In this document: piece after piece, positions 33,140 through 45,684 of the stretch
How the letters are laid out: every line of letters starts with the position of its first letter
Position numbering within the stretch: position 1 is the stretch's first letter
Assembly (NCBI GenBank): GCA_036172665.1
Contig: CM069875.1
Span: 10,248,001 to 10,312,000, forward strand
Source: Prosopocoilus inquinatus
Taxonomy: Eukaryota > Arthropoda > Insecta > Coleoptera > Lucanidae
Reading direction: 5' to 3'
DNA: 64,000 nt
The notes under the pieces: generated by a model
The model's input: only the letters and a program-made list of their open reading frames with translations
Database searches by the model: none
What the model was told of the DNA's origin: nothing
Program-made: the position numbers and the translations under genes

Positions 33140-34650
33140 GTGTTACTCCTGCAGATCCAGATATGTTTATTAAAGGAGAAGCTTAGTAGGTGTACGCTCT
33201 TGCGTACATAACTGGAAGATTTGCAACGTACCAGGTGAACCCCGAGTTGCAGATCTTAGGAGAAGGCCACTAAAAATATGTATGTATGATTTCTTTTATG
33301 TTAATGAAAAGTGAGCTTCTCTTAACAATTTAGAATAACTAGCGATTAAAGGGAATATCTGGCTATTTAAGAATTAAAGTGAAGGGTACTTATTTAAACA
33401 CTATGGGGTTTAAGGTTAAAAAGGGTTGTTTTAAAATAACACCTATTTATAGTAATAGAAATGTTACTTTTGAACTGACTAAGATTGAGAGCTATGCCAA
33501 AATGTGAGGAAATTGTAACTTAACATCTCAGAAATTTTATTTTTGTTTTGGGAACTATCTATGGAGCACGCTAAACTTATTGCAAGAGTGGAAGTGGATC
33601 GGATAACTTGAAGTTACCTTATTCACTATAGCCCAGCACCCCTGAAATGATGTGTTGATAAACAACCATGAGGCAAAGCCATAATCTATGAACCGAGTCA
33701 TCATGAACGCAACGACTAACAACCGCATCAATAAAATTCGTGGGGTAAATCTGTGGTAATCTGAGAAGCAAACGTAATGCAGAATTGAAAAGGTCGATTC
33801 CACCACTCACTCTGATATTTCAGCACAACATCTGCCGTTAGCAGAGGTTCCAGTCACCAATATAACAACGTCAAGAGATCATCTTCATTGAACGAGACGT
33901 TTCCTTACGAGTGTAGAAGTTACAATTTCTGTAAGCATATATATTTTGTAACATTTTAAAAAGTGTAGTTTAAATACTACTTAAGTATGTTAAACTATCT
34001 TAGGTTGTGGCGTTGTTACAAGTCGAATATTTGGAAAATTTATTTTATTCAAAATTATTATTATTGAAAAAGTTTCTAAGTAGTTCAAAATTATTTATGT
34101 TATGGAAGTTGTTTCAAAATGTAAACTGGTCCATATTGAGTTATCAGTTCAAAATGTAAACTGCTTGTTTCATTTGTTACAATAATATAACGTTACTAAT
34201 ATGGGTCATTTTGCAATTGGATCATAACATAATTTGCAAGCAAGTTTATTCGACTTGTAATACGTAAATTAGCGGTTAGTAGGGATTAGAAGATGTTAAA
34301 TAGGGTTGTAAAGAAGTTAAGAGTTAGTGATAGTGAGAGATGGATAGGCAGTTAGTAATAAAGTGGTAGTCAGTCAAGTTTAGTAATAGTGAGTGTAGGG
34401 TAATACAATGTGTAAGTATTTTTAAGTATTATTTTTAACATATTTGTTTTATAATAACACATCTCTTAATTCTCGTTTCCTGTACCCAAGAACTCACCTT
34501 TCAGCTTCTTTATTGTATTTCCTTTCGTCTGCCAGCTTTGCTCGGCCGACGTAGTTTCGTAGGCAGATAAATTACGTGTCAAAACGGGTACTATCGGGAA
34601 ATAAATTAAAGATCCTGGGTAAGCAAATAGTCACTTGCTGGTTATTTGTC
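33140..34650. other. No recognisable gene
   Basis: Frames 33555-33806 and 33619-33810 overlap in different registers and show no motif. No repeat unit was found that is shared with the flanking inverted structures. Confidence 0.45.
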
Positions 34651-37008
34651 GTGTCTGTGAAGCTGGCATATCATTTCATGGAAACTCATAAGTTTCAGTG
34701 AGTTCTGGCTTTATTTCTAATAGTTCTATAGTTCCTGATAGATAAAAGCGATAGTTCTGCTCATTAAAGCGAAAAAAAACCAAAGTGCAAACTGAGACGC
34801 CAGGTTCACGCAGCGTCTCACTTTGTCCTACGCAAAATTAACAGTCTATTCTTATAGGAAATTAAAAGATCTGTAGTTCTACATGAGTTCTAGAAAGAGT
34901 TCTAGAGAAAAACATTGCTATTTCTTATTAGAAAACTTTAATAACACAATATGATTAGTTACGCAGATACAGATGAGACGCTGTCGAATATTCGACAGTT
35001 CCATGAGCTCTACAATTTTTTCCTTGTAGATCAGAACGTATCCAAGGACTTTCTACAGAGTTCCGGCCACAAGCCTCATTTAATCGCTGAAATTCGGGTT
35101 GTACAGGTTATAACTGAGACGCTGTGGAATATACGACAGTTCTGTAAGTTCTATATTTTTTTTCTTGTAGTTCGGAACATATTAAACGTCTTTCTGCAGA
35201 GTTCCAGCCACAAGCCTCATTAAATTGTTTTTTCAGCAAATTTAAATCTTGCGAAATTCGAGTTATACAGGTTATAATTGAGACGCTGTCAAATATACGT
35301 CAGTTCTGTGAGTTCTATATTTTTTTCCTTGTACTTAGAAACATATTCAATGACATTCCACAGAGTTCCAGTCATAAACCTAAGTAGATTATTATTTAGC
35401 AATTTTAAACTCCGCCAAATTCGAATTATACACTTAATAAGTGAGACGCTGTCAAAAAAAAACGTCAGTTCTGTGAGCTTTATAATTTTTGCCTTGTAGT
35501 TCGGAACGTATCCAACGACTTTCTGCAGAGTTCTACCCACAAGCATCATTAGATTATTGTTTGACCAATTTTAAATCGCTGAAATTTGGTTTGTACAGGT
35601 TATAACTGAGACGCTGACGAATATACGACATTTTTGTAAATTCTATATTTTTTTCCTTGTAGTTCTGAAAATCTTCAATGACCTTCCGCAAGAGTTCTAA
35701 CCATAAACCTAAGTAGATTATTATTTAGCAATTTTAAACTCCGCTAAATTCAATAATCTAATGATGCTTGTGGGCGGAACTCTGCAAAAAGCCGTTGGAT
35801 ACGTTCCGAACTACAAGGGAAAAATTATAAAGCTCACAGAACTGACGTGTTTTTGACAGCGTCTCGCTTATTAAGTGTATAATTCGAAATTAGCCGAATT
35901 TTAAAATTGCTCAATAATATTCTACTTAGGTTTATGACTGGAACTCTGCGGAAAGTCATTAAATATGTTTCTAAGTACAAGGAAAAAAATATAGAACTCA
36001 CAGAACTGACGTATATTTGACAGCGTCTCAGTTATAACCTGTATAACTTGAATTTCACAAGATTTAAATTTGCTCAAAAAACAATTTAATGAGGCTTGTG
36101 GCTGGAACTCTGCAGAAGGTCGTTGAATATGTTCCGAACTACAAGGAAAAAATTATAGAGCTCACAGAACTGTCGTATATTCGATAGCGTCTCGGCTATA
36201 ACCGGTATAACTCCAATTTCAGGGATTTAAAATTGCTCATACAATAATCTAATGATGTTTGTGGGTAGAACTCTGCAGAAAGTCGTTGGATACGTTCCAA
36301 ACTACAAGGGAAAAATTATAAAGCTCACAGAACTGACGTGTTTTTGACAGCGTCTCGCTTATTAAGAGTATAATTCGAATTTAACCGAATTTTAAAATTG
36401 CTAAATAATATTCTACTTAGGTTTTTGGCTGGAACTCTGTGGAAAGTCATTGAATATGTTTCTAACTACAAGGAAAAAAATATAGAGCTCACAGAACTGT
36501 CGTGTATTCGACAGTGTCTTAGTTATAACGTGTATAACTCGAATTTACCAGGATTTAAAATTGCTCAAAAAATAATCTAATGAGACTTGTGGCCGGAACT
36601 CTGTAGAAAGTCCTTGGATACGTTCTGATCTACAAGGAAAAAATTGTAGAGCTCATGGAACTGTCGAATATTCGACAGCGTCTCATCTGTATCTGCGTAA
36701 CTAATCATATTGTGTTATTAAAGTTTTCTAATAAGAAATAGCAATGTTTTTCTCTAGAACTCTTTCTAGAACTCGTGTAGAACTACAGATCTTTTAATTT
36801 CCTATAAGAATAGGCCGTTAATTATGCGTAGGACAAAGTGAGACGCTGCGTGAACCTGGCGTCTCAGCTTGCACTTTGGCTTTTTTTCACTTTAATGAGC
36901 AGAACTATCGATTTTATCTATCAGGAACTATAGAACTATTAAAAATAAAGCCAGAACTCACTAGAACTTATGAGATTCCATGAAATGATACGCCAGCTTC
37001 ACAGACAC
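34651..37008. mobile_element. 2.36-kb foldback element with tandem subrepeats in both arms
   Basis: GTGTCTGTGAAGCTGGC at 34651 is inverted at about 36992-37008; the whole unit is a near-palindrome centred at about 35750. Unique outer segments (34651-34970 and 36690-37008) include GAGACGCCAGGTTCACGCAG and its complement. The inner parts are tandem units of 141-165 bp, each starting GAGACGCTGT: left arm at 34975, 35116, 35280, 35443 and 35608, mirrored in the right arm. Each unit contains TTTTTTCCTTGTAGTTC-like and CTGCAGAGTTC-like blocks. Open frames in 34951-36580 are shadows of the repeats. The structure matches foldback transposons; no transposase is present. Confidence 0.85.
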
Positions 37009-37019
37009 TTATTTGTTTA

Positions 37020-37570
37020 CTATCGGCACGGTGTACACGCCCGTACGCCAGCACATAACAATCTGCCGCCGTCCCGACGAATTTACCGGATTAGTAGTAA
37101 TACATTAGATTATACTCTCTCTTGTCTACGAGCCGGCACGGTAAATTTTCCAAACACGGTGCCGTTTGCAGCACCGGATTCCCATTGCAGAGACGGCAGC
37201 CGGACGGTGTGCCGGTTTCGTAGTAGGACATGTATTAACTACTCTCCGTGTCCACAAACCGGCATATTAGCTGTGCACCTATACTTTAGTTGGGCTATAA
37301 AGCGCAAGTAACTTGCTTCTGTGTTAAAAATGACTGAAGAATTCAATGTAGATATAGTTGATACATTGTTAATTACTTTAATCGAAGAAAGACGAAACAA
37401 AACTGCAGAGAATTTTAAAGATAAAAGGCTCACCTTTGAAGCTTAGAAAGAAGTTTGTACATTGAATAAAGATCATTTAGATTTTAAAAATAATATAAAA
37501 CAATAAAACTACAATTATGATCCAGATCCATTCCATAAATTAAAAGTAATTATGCACCTAACCATACACC
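37020..37570 (+). pseudogene. PIF/Harbinger-type remnant with MADF-like fragment (right copy)
   Basis: Inverted relative of 32297-32750. ATG at 37330 opens MTEEFNVDIVDTLLITLIEE, then NKTAENFKDKRLTFEA, then TAG at 37444-37446 followed by KEVCTLNKDHLDFKN. A normal MADF domain would have a proline-leucine-tryptophan segment after the glutamates and a tryptophan at the TAG. MADF proteins serve as DNA-binding partners of PIF/Harbinger transposases; here only the first part survives. Upstream, 37040-37280 is the GC-richer block with GCCGGCACGGTAAATTTTCC. Confidence 0.55.
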
Positions 37571-38695
37571 GTAAAAAGGAATTCCGGTACGAATAACAGG
37601 CAATTATATTATCGGTTATTCGTACGGGAATTTTAAATTCACAAGAAATTTTAAAGGAAATAATAATTTTAAACCATAAAATTATTTTAGGTTGCATGAA
37701 ATATACATTAGAATATTTACTGTCTATATATACAGCATATTTACGATTTAATTTTAATGAAACGCAATATTTTTCATATGAAATTTCAAAATTTGTAATA
37801 TAATTACAGTGTAAAATTAATTTGCGAAATGAAAATTGAGATTTAAATTTAATTCATTTGTGTACGTTTATATGCGTTTCAAACGACTTATAAGTAAGCA
37901 CGAATTTTATTACACAGAGTAGAAAGTTTAACTAGAATAAATTCTGTAACTAAAAAAAATTACGATTTGTCGAAAAACTCTTTGAACAGGTAAGTTTTTA
38001 TTTTTAATGACGCATATTACAAACGAATTTCTTTAACTTTTCAATTATTTGAAGGGGTGATATAATCGCTAACTTTTTCTTTAAATGGAAGTTCTTTAAA
38101 TGAAAGGGTATGTTGAGTATTTTGTTAAAAGTCTGTTCGATTGGGAATACAATTAGGATTACATTTTTTTCAATTTTCTGAAACTGTAAATGGGAAAAAA
38201 TAAAAATATTCTTTTTTTACTGAAACAGGTTTTAATGCCACAAATTTCAAAAATTAAAAACCTTCAGTTTTATGTTATTGCCAAGAAAGAAGTGATGACC
38301 ATTTTGAAAATTTCATTTTTATTTGTTTCTCTTTTATGGTTTAAGAAAAATGCAAGATAAAAACGTAGGTGTATTCCTAACGGAACAAGCTTTAAAAAAT
38401 GGTTAACGTATCCTTAAAAAAAAGAAAATTAGGGGCCATTTCATCTCTCCAAATATGTGCCATTAAAAATAAAAATTGACCTGTTGAAGGTATTTTTCGA
38501 TAAATCGTAATTTCTTAAGCCACAGAATTTATTTCAGTTAAACTTTTCACTTTGTATAGAATTTCAGAAACAGCAAAGTAAAAAGATTTTAGAATTTTAC
38601 GTACAACAGTAAGATCATTTGTTTCCCGATTTATGAAAATCCTAAAACTTTTAGATCATTTTCTGATATTCTATGAAATCGTATAGCTTACTTAA
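37571..38695. other. No recognisable gene
   Basis: AT-rich; a small imperfect inverted pair at about 37580-37632 (CCGGTACGAATAACAG / TTATTCGTACGGG). Confidence 0.45.
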
Positions 38696-38857
38696 TTACC
38701 TTATTATTTACGCATATAGAGGACACTGAAAATTGACTTAAAATTTTTATTCGCTCCTAAATACTCGTAATATATCTTACCTTATTTACGCATATAGAGG
38801 GCACTGAAATTTGACTTTTATTTGATTTTTATTAATTCCTAAATATTCTTAATATAT
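38696..38857. repeat. About 81-bp tandem duplication
   Basis: Two copies (38696-38776 and 38777-38857), each with TTTACGCATATAGAGG and TAATATAT; a few substitutions and indels between them. Confidence 0.8.
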
Positions 38858-40004
38858 TATTGCAAAATTATCTTTGAAAAAATTATGCATGCTGTTCCTC
38901 AAGCACTGCGATCTTCCCAATGCCTATAGACACACACACAAGATAAAAAAATATTCACACGTCTTAAGATGTACTCATCAGGTCCATTTTATAAAATTAT
39001 TTCTGGCTGTAGAGAGTCTTCAGTCCGGAGAACCACATCAAAGTGGTACTTTCTTTAATTGAATGTCAAGTATATTTATACGTGTAGAGGATAGGCAATA
39101 TGTAAAATAAGTTTTAATTAAACGTTTATAAGTATCGATTTATAAGTATAAAAATTATTAGTAAGTTTTCAGCGCTTAAAACAATTTAGTTTTTCAGAAC
39201 AATTATTATACTGGTCGTTCCATTTATGCAGAAAAGGTGTATTAATACGTACTAAAATTCAAGACGAAATATTAATAAATAACCAAGCTGTAACGGTTCA
39301 AAAGTCAGCAATTTTTTACTCTTAAATACAAAACGTGCTCTTTAAACGTTTTTTTAATTAATGAGGCTCAGTTGCAGGACTCTAGATAGGTGAGACGATT
39401 AATTAAGCAACACTCTGTACGTATACGTTGAATATTATTGTCATTCGTAAGAAACATTAAAACATTTGGTTTAAAGCCACATACAGACTTGTAACTGCGC
39501 GGACCTTTGCTTGGCGCAGTCACAAGTCTGAATGTGGCTTAAGGCGGACACATCAGTGTAGTTTATAAAGTTTTTTATTACATTTACATAAAAAAATACA
39601 TTAAAGAAATACAAAAAGAACGCATCGACGCACATGTTGCCCCATGGATACCCATTCTGTTCTAAAAAAAGGTTTATACAATAAAAACTATAAAAAGAAA
39701 TTTCTTATCATATCAAAATCTGCCAATTTTTATTAAAGTAAGAACTGTCTTCTTCGACAGCGAGTAGGTTGCCGACTTCGTGCCATCATCCGGATGTGAT
39801 TTCAGAAAATAAATTGAAATCCATTTGGAGTTACTTTGCCATAATTTAGACAGTAAATAAAATTATAGAGAATTATTGAAAGTTTCCCAAAGTTAACCGT
39901 ACGGTATTACCATCGACGTAATTACCACGGTGTATATACCACATTTCAATAATTCTCTAAGGTAAATAGCTTTATTCGTTTTGGAAACATACTAAGGTTG
40001 CTTT
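38858..40004. other. No gene; two short hairpins
   Basis: At 39476-39541 AAGCCACATACAGACTTGTA pairs with TACAAGTCTG-like sequence to AATGTGGCTT, a compact hairpin around GCGCAG. At about 39867-39961 TAGAGAATTATTGAAA pairs with TTTCAATAATTCTCTA. Both are probably tiny MITEs. Confidence 0.5.
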
Positions 40005-40141
40005 AGGCTCGATACACACGTGCATGTTTTTGCTGCAGTTAATTCTATGACATTAGCAGAGCATAGTACTTTGTATCTTACTAATGCAGACGTTCGCACT
40101 TAACCGTACGGGCAAAAACCGCACGTGTGAACCGAGGCTTA
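40005..40141. mobile_element. About 135-bp MITE
   Basis: TTAGGCTCGATACACACGTG and GCAAAAACCGCACGTGTGAA through GAGGCTTAA form inverted ends; TTA/TAA borders suggest a Harbinger-type target. Confidence 0.65.
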
Positions 40142-40620
40142 AGGATTTTTATTGCCCCACAGTTGCCCGAGTTTGTCAACCAAAACGAAAACAGCTATTA
40201 TCTAATAAAATGTAACGATAATGAAACATACACTTACCTACGGATGCGCACAAACACTTTCAACCGTTCAAAATGCAATAAAATGAATCAAAATCAAGTT
40301 GCTGCGGCTTGCGTGCACAGGCTGCATGAGAGAAAGGGATGCAAAATAGCTGATAAATTACTTGCAACGGTACATTTCCATATATCTAGTAAAATTACAA
40401 TTTAAAATTGAATGCTTAAAGTATAATTACAACAAACTGTAATTTTGCTCTATACATTTACAATAATTTGTCAATTCGTAATCTCTCTTTATATTTACAA
40501 GGAAAATTTATGAACAGATGAAATATTCCCATAAACAAACAATATTTCTGTTCCAAACACCATAAAATTTTAACAATTCTATAAAGTTAAACTGTAAATT
40601 TTATGACATTTTTATCAGTG

Positions 40621-41480
40621 TAGATACGGCTGAGTTACCGTCTCCGTGGACAAAGCCATCAATTTTTTTTGCCGGCCGGTAGATTTACCGTTCCTACGAA
40701 AATTCTTGTCGTGGACAAGCCGCCTTGGTAGTAATACATTACATCATATTCACTCTTGTCCACGTGTTCTGAAAATTTACCATGCCGGCTCATGGACAAA
40801 CCAGTATGTAATCAGAGGCCAACAGAAAAATATCACGGCTGCACAATAGTTACTGCATGAAAGTAGTTAGCGCCTGACATAGGCATCGTTGAAATGACGT
40901 TTATCGTATTATTTCCGTCGTGCGTGATATTTCACCGTCTTGATTGCTGCATATAAAATCTAAGAACTAACGTGGTTGGTATATTGTGGAGGAAAGGTTA
41001 ACACTCACTTAAATAACTTTTTCGTGACATACATTTAATTTGTTATTATTTACGTAAATCGTCTGTTTCTATTCCTGATGCCCGAAGTGACGCTTATGGT
41101 CACGGTGGACTGCAAACGTGCTCTGCGCTTGCCTTATATTGACATTGATATTTTCTGCATCTCTCTGAATATAATCTAATGTATTACTACTAACCCGGTA
41201 AATTTTCCGGAACGGCGGATGGCGAAAATTCTTGTCGTGGACAAATCTCACTTTTGAAGCTTAGAAAGAAGTTTGTACATTGAATAAAGATAATTTTGAT
41301 GTTAAAAATAATATAAAACAATAATACTACAAATACTAATAAAGGAAAAGTAATTATGCACCTGACCATAGATACGGCTGAATTACCGTCTCCGTCTAGA
41401 AAGCCATCAATTTTTTTGCCGCCCGGTAGATTTATCGTTCCGGTGAAAATTCTTGTGGTGAACAAGTCGCCTAAAGGAAA
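40621..41480. repeat. Cluster of MADF-remnant-family fragments
   Basis: Blocks shared with 32.3-32.75, 37.0-37.6 and 41.5-41.75 kb: GAAAATTCTTGTCGTGGACA (at 40698 and again at 41224), GGTAGATTTACCGTTCC, TCTTGTCCACGTGTTCTGAA, and at 41249-41360 TTGAAGCTTAGAAAGAAGTT with the following 3' region through AATTATGCACCTGACCAT. Rearranged and partly inverted fragments of one non-autonomous Harbinger-like family. Confidence 0.55.
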
Positions 41481-41524
41481 AAGCAATTTTTATTAAAGTT
41501 TTCTTTAGTTCTATTTTAGAAACC

Positions 41525-41749
41525 TAAGGCGGCTTGTGCACGACAAGAATTTTCGCCGTCCGCCGTCCCGGCAAAATTACCGGATTAGCAGTAATACATA
41601 GATTATATTGACTCTTGTCCACGTGTTCTGAAAATTTACCGTGTCGGTTCGTGGACAAACCAGAATATAACCTAATGTATTACTATCAATCCGGTAAATC
41701 TGCCGGGGCGGTGGACGGAGAAAATTCTTTTCGTGGACAAGCCGCCTTA
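41525..41749. mobile_element. 225-bp MITE of the same family
   Basis: TAAGGCGGCTTGTGCACGAC and its partner TCGTGGACAAGCCGCCTTA are inverted ends; inner arms contain CGCCGTCCGCCGTCCCGG and AATTACCGG. A compact copy of the terminal sequences scattered at 40.6-41.5 kb. Confidence 0.7.
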
Positions 41750-42592
41750 CGGGTTCATTATTTTAATCTCTATTTTCATTAGTTGCATTTTTTTGTATGA
41801 AGTTTCCTGTGTAATTCACCTAAAATATTTTAATAGATTAAGTTAAATAAACTAAATAAATTGATATATGAATTGATATCAATTAACGAGAATTATCATA
41901 CATTTGTTCGGTTTCATAAATTCCATATTGAATTTTTTTGCTTATCAAGCGGAGCACTGAAGAATGCAGAAAAAACAGTGTTTAGAAGCGATCGGTGCTG
42001 CGTGAAAGAATTTATGCGTCAACACATTATAAATAATATAATAAACATATGTATTATCCGATACAACTTATGTGCTAATTTATTGATACTTTTGTAATAC
42101 AGCGGTGCGTTGACCAATTATGACTAATTGTTAGGTATTTGTTGCTTGCGAGATTACGCCGAGAACAATGGACGTCCTTGTACCTTAAAACGTGAAATTT
42201 GTGTTTAACTACAAATTCATTTTGTTTATCTTGAATAAAAAAAAGCCATGAACCCAACACAGTGAGACGAGGCGCGTAAACGAACAACTTTTTGTCGTAA
42301 GTTTAAAATAAGGGCCGAATTCAGAGACAGTAAATTAGTCTCACTCACACCCATTTTGAATCGAAGCTTCCTAACTGACGAAATTGGTATTCAAAAACAG
42401 ACAAAGCGCAATGAGTGACTTATTTTCAACTCAAGTTGAGCGGGAATTGTGTAAGAAATGACAATGATATGAGTAGAGATCTAAGCGTCCTTAAGTACAT
42501 ATAAACACGTGTTCGAATATTTTTTTACTGAACAAATTAATTGCTTACGTTTTCTTGGTCGAAACATTTTTACCAACCCTTCTTCTTTAATT
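41750..42592. other. No recognisable gene
   Basis: The 78-codon frame at 41861-42097 has no motif. Confidence 0.45.
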
Positions 42593-43505
42593 ATACAGGG
42601 TGCTTCATGGAAAGTTCGTTAAAAGTTTACGGACTTTCCCTTTGAATTTCTATTTCCTATTTTACAATTATAAGTTAGCGGTAATGATCTATTAAAATCT
42701 AATATTTCCAACTTTCGGGCACTTCCGCTTGTACCGGATGTTGCTGTCAAATTTCTTAATTTAAATAGAATGCCCCATTTTTATTGCATTTTTGAATTCC
42801 TCAAATTATTTTATTCAACGTATGATACAAGAAAAAATAGATTCAGAGATATTTCAATTTTTTTAATTTTTTTTCAAACTTGCAATACCTTGTTTATGAC
42901 ACTGCCATCTTTGTGCAATAAAAGCCATGATGTTAATTCTTGGCCTGTAGTGGACTACAGTAACATGCTTTGAGATCATGCCAGTTTTAAATTGTCTACA
43001 GAATGGTTGAAGAGTAACTGATTTCAACTATCGAAACGTCAAGTTTTTTAAATAGAACACCCAGTATATTTTTATACCACGTGACTGAGGATTAATTGTT
43101 CTGTTGTCCTGTATTAGCATTCCCTATACCTAAAACTAGAGAAATTGTAATTTTTGAAATCATCCATCCAGTAGAAGTTAAAAATAAGCAAGGTATTGCA
43201 AGTTTGAAAAAAATGTAAAAAATGGAAATATCTCTGAAACGGTTAATTTCTCTTATATCATATGTTGAACAAAATAATTTTTGAATTTTACAAGGAACTC
43301 AAAAATGGAATTAAAAATGGTGTATTCCATTTAAAATAAGAAAGTTGACAGCAACTTCCGGTACAAGCGGAACTGACCGAAAATTGGAAATATTAAACTT
43401 TAATAGACCATTATTGCTAACTTATAACTGCAAAATATGAAATAGAAATTCAAAGGGGAAGCCCGTAAACTTTTAATGAACGGGTCCCGTGAATCACCTT
43501 GTATA
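42593..43505. mobile_element. About 913-bp foldback element, TACAGGGTG-type ends
   Basis: ATACAGGGTGCTTCATGG at the left, imperfectly inverted at 43490-43505. Arms of about 300 bp share AGTTTACGGACTTTCCC-like, AAATTCTATTTC and TTCCGCTTGTACCGG blocks. Non-coding. Confidence 0.75.
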
Positions 43506-43510
43506 TATTT

Positions 43511-44805
43511 ACAGAGAAAGTCCCCTTGACGGACATCTCTAATGAGCGGACATCTCCTTTCAACGGACATTTTGTGGGTATTGATTTAAACTGTATCTAC
43601 TGATTTTATTATAATGAAACTCCCCTTGAACTTTTTTTCGATGAATTCCCCGTTTATGTGAAATACATACTAATTAGGTCAGTTATGATTTAACTCTAGC
43701 TGCATATACAGGTGAACATAATTTTATTAAGCCATCGAAATACATATTATTCGTTAAGATGGCAAATAAAAAGAGAAATATTTTAAGCATTAAAAAAAAA
43801 AATGGAAATAATACATTGTTTTGTAGTGTCCGACCGAAACCGATTTTCTCGCCGAAATCGAAATCGAAACCGAATTTCGGCCAATGTTTCAGTTTCCGGC
43901 GAAACGGAAACCGAAACCGAATCTTATTCGAAGGAAGTTAGAGATAATTTTACTAAAGTGTAAATTAATAGTTTTATTTATTAATAACTGAAATTAAATA
44001 AATTTATATTGTAAGACAAAAATAAAAGAATTTTAAGATAGTTTCATTTATTAATATCTGAAATCAAACAAACAATTTAACATTTTTCGTCTCTACCATA
44101 TTTTACAAAAGTCAAAAGAGAATTTTTTTTCAGCTGTAGCTCATAGACAAAATGAAAATATGTATCTTATTAAAATTGAATTTAGGTCAGAATCAAAATC
44201 TTTGGTATTTTTAGAGGTTTCACGTCGTGCAAAGCAAATTCACTTTATAATTTGAAATTTTGTAAAGATTGCGTTAATATTACATTATCATCATTACTAT
44301 TTGATATCCAAAAATTAATCAAGTTTGAGATTAATGTGCATTTAAAGCAGAAAAAAGAAAATAAGTTTAGTTTCGGTTGTAGCCGAAGGCTCGGCTGATT
44401 TTTAGCCGAAACCGAAACTTTGACCGAACCACGAAATTGTGGCCGAAACCGAAACCGAATATTCGGTCGGACACTATTGTTTTGAAAAAGAAAAATCCAC
44501 TGTTCGTTAATGAAATGGAAATTCATTAATGATACAATTAGCTGTGACATAAATTCTTATGAGGAAGATTTAAAAATCACAGCACGTCTAAAATCATTTG
44601 TATGAATGTAATCCGGTAAACGAGCTTATTAAATTTTTTCAACTTTAAAAATTAATTCTTTAATATTTATAGATGTTCTTACTTTCAGTTATATGAATTA
44701 TGCTTTCCTTATTGATATTGGATATTTAAAATAAATCTTTTAAGAAACTAGCGGACATCTCCCTTGCATGAACAAAATTTTGGCGACCATCAACGTATCT
44801 GTTCC
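43511..44805 (+). mobile_element. Pogo-like element remnant, split by a hAT MITE
   Basis: Begins TACAGAGAAAGTCCCCTTGA with repeated CGGACATCTC units (43535, 43550; again at 44753), typical of pogo/Tigger-type ends. ATG at 43759 opens MANKKRNILSIKKKNGNN, like the N-terminus of a CENP-B/pogo DNA-binding domain; the reading stops being pogo-like where the hAT MITE enters at 43824. No DDE core remains. The right boundary is approximate. Confidence 0.55.
43824..44476. mobile_element. 653-bp hAT-type MITE with 8-bp target duplication
   Basis: TAGTGTCCGACCGAAACCGA at the left; the right end is its imperfect inverse, GGTCGGACACTA. TTGTTTTG is duplicated exactly at 43816-43823 and 44477-44484, the 8-bp length of hAT elements. 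Terminal regions hold many CCGAAA-type hexamers in both orientations; the interior is AT-rich and non-coding. The frames 43759-43941 and 44245-44550 merely run through it. Confidence 0.88.
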
Positions 44806-45039
44806 AAGATAAAAAAAAATTTATAAAAATTTATTAGCCGTTTGTCTTGTTAAAAATTAAACCAAGTTTGGCAGTAAAACCGGTTTTCACCGCGGTTTAA
44901 ACCGTAGTTAGAAACTCGCTAAACCAACTCAATTTAATTGCTAGTGCTAGTTTAACGTTTTAGCAATGGCATTACTTAAATTAAAACAAATCATTGCAGT
45001 AAACGTTATAAAATTTTATAGTACGTTAAATTTAAAGTA

Positions 45040-45682
45040 CTGTGGTTTGCAAAAAAAACGCGTACACCTTTTTCTCGTTGTATTAAGTCATGAGATTTAA
45101 TTTGTCAGTGTTAAACAATTAAAATTCAGACTGACAGAAAACGAGTAACTTCGAAGACGAATAGTGATTCACAGTAGTAGCGAATGATTATAGCTTAAAT
45201 AAAAATACTATGGTGCATAAATAATATGTGGGAAGAGGAAACATTTGCAAATAGAAAAGATGGTTGGAGATAGATATTCAAAAATGTCGATTTACGATTC
45301 GGATAAGGCCCTTCTGATTCCATGTTTTAATAAATTTTCCTATACTCTTGTCACCAACACGTCGAAAATTACAAATTCAGCTTTGAAGAGTCTTGACAAG
45401 TGTTAAAAAAAATTATATGAATAGGACAGCAATCAACAATTGTATTTCGATTAAATTACATAACATTTATGGGCCATTAAATATTTGGAATGTCGTGATA
45501 TTTATTGAATAGCTACTGTCTGATTCATATCAGGTAATATAGTAATTTCAACGGCCGGTCCCAACCTGCATGTTTCGAAACATGATAAATGACAAATTCT
45601 GAAAATACCCATAAGCAAAAAATAGGTGAAAACTCGGGTATTTGATTTTGAAGGTGTACGCGATTTTTTTTGCAAGCAAGTG
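45040..45682. mobile_element. 643-bp TIR element with TA target
   Basis: CTGTGGTTTGCAAAAAAAAC then GCGTACACCTT at the left; inverted AAGGTGTACGCG then TTTTTTTTGCAAGC at the right; TA at 45038-45039 and 45683-45684. Interior non-coding. Confidence 0.75.
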
Positions 45683-45684
45683 TA

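Noticed and set aside
34951..36580. Open frames of 60-90 codons with repeated segments
   Set aside because: They arise from the foldback subrepeats and appear in mirror form on opposite strands.
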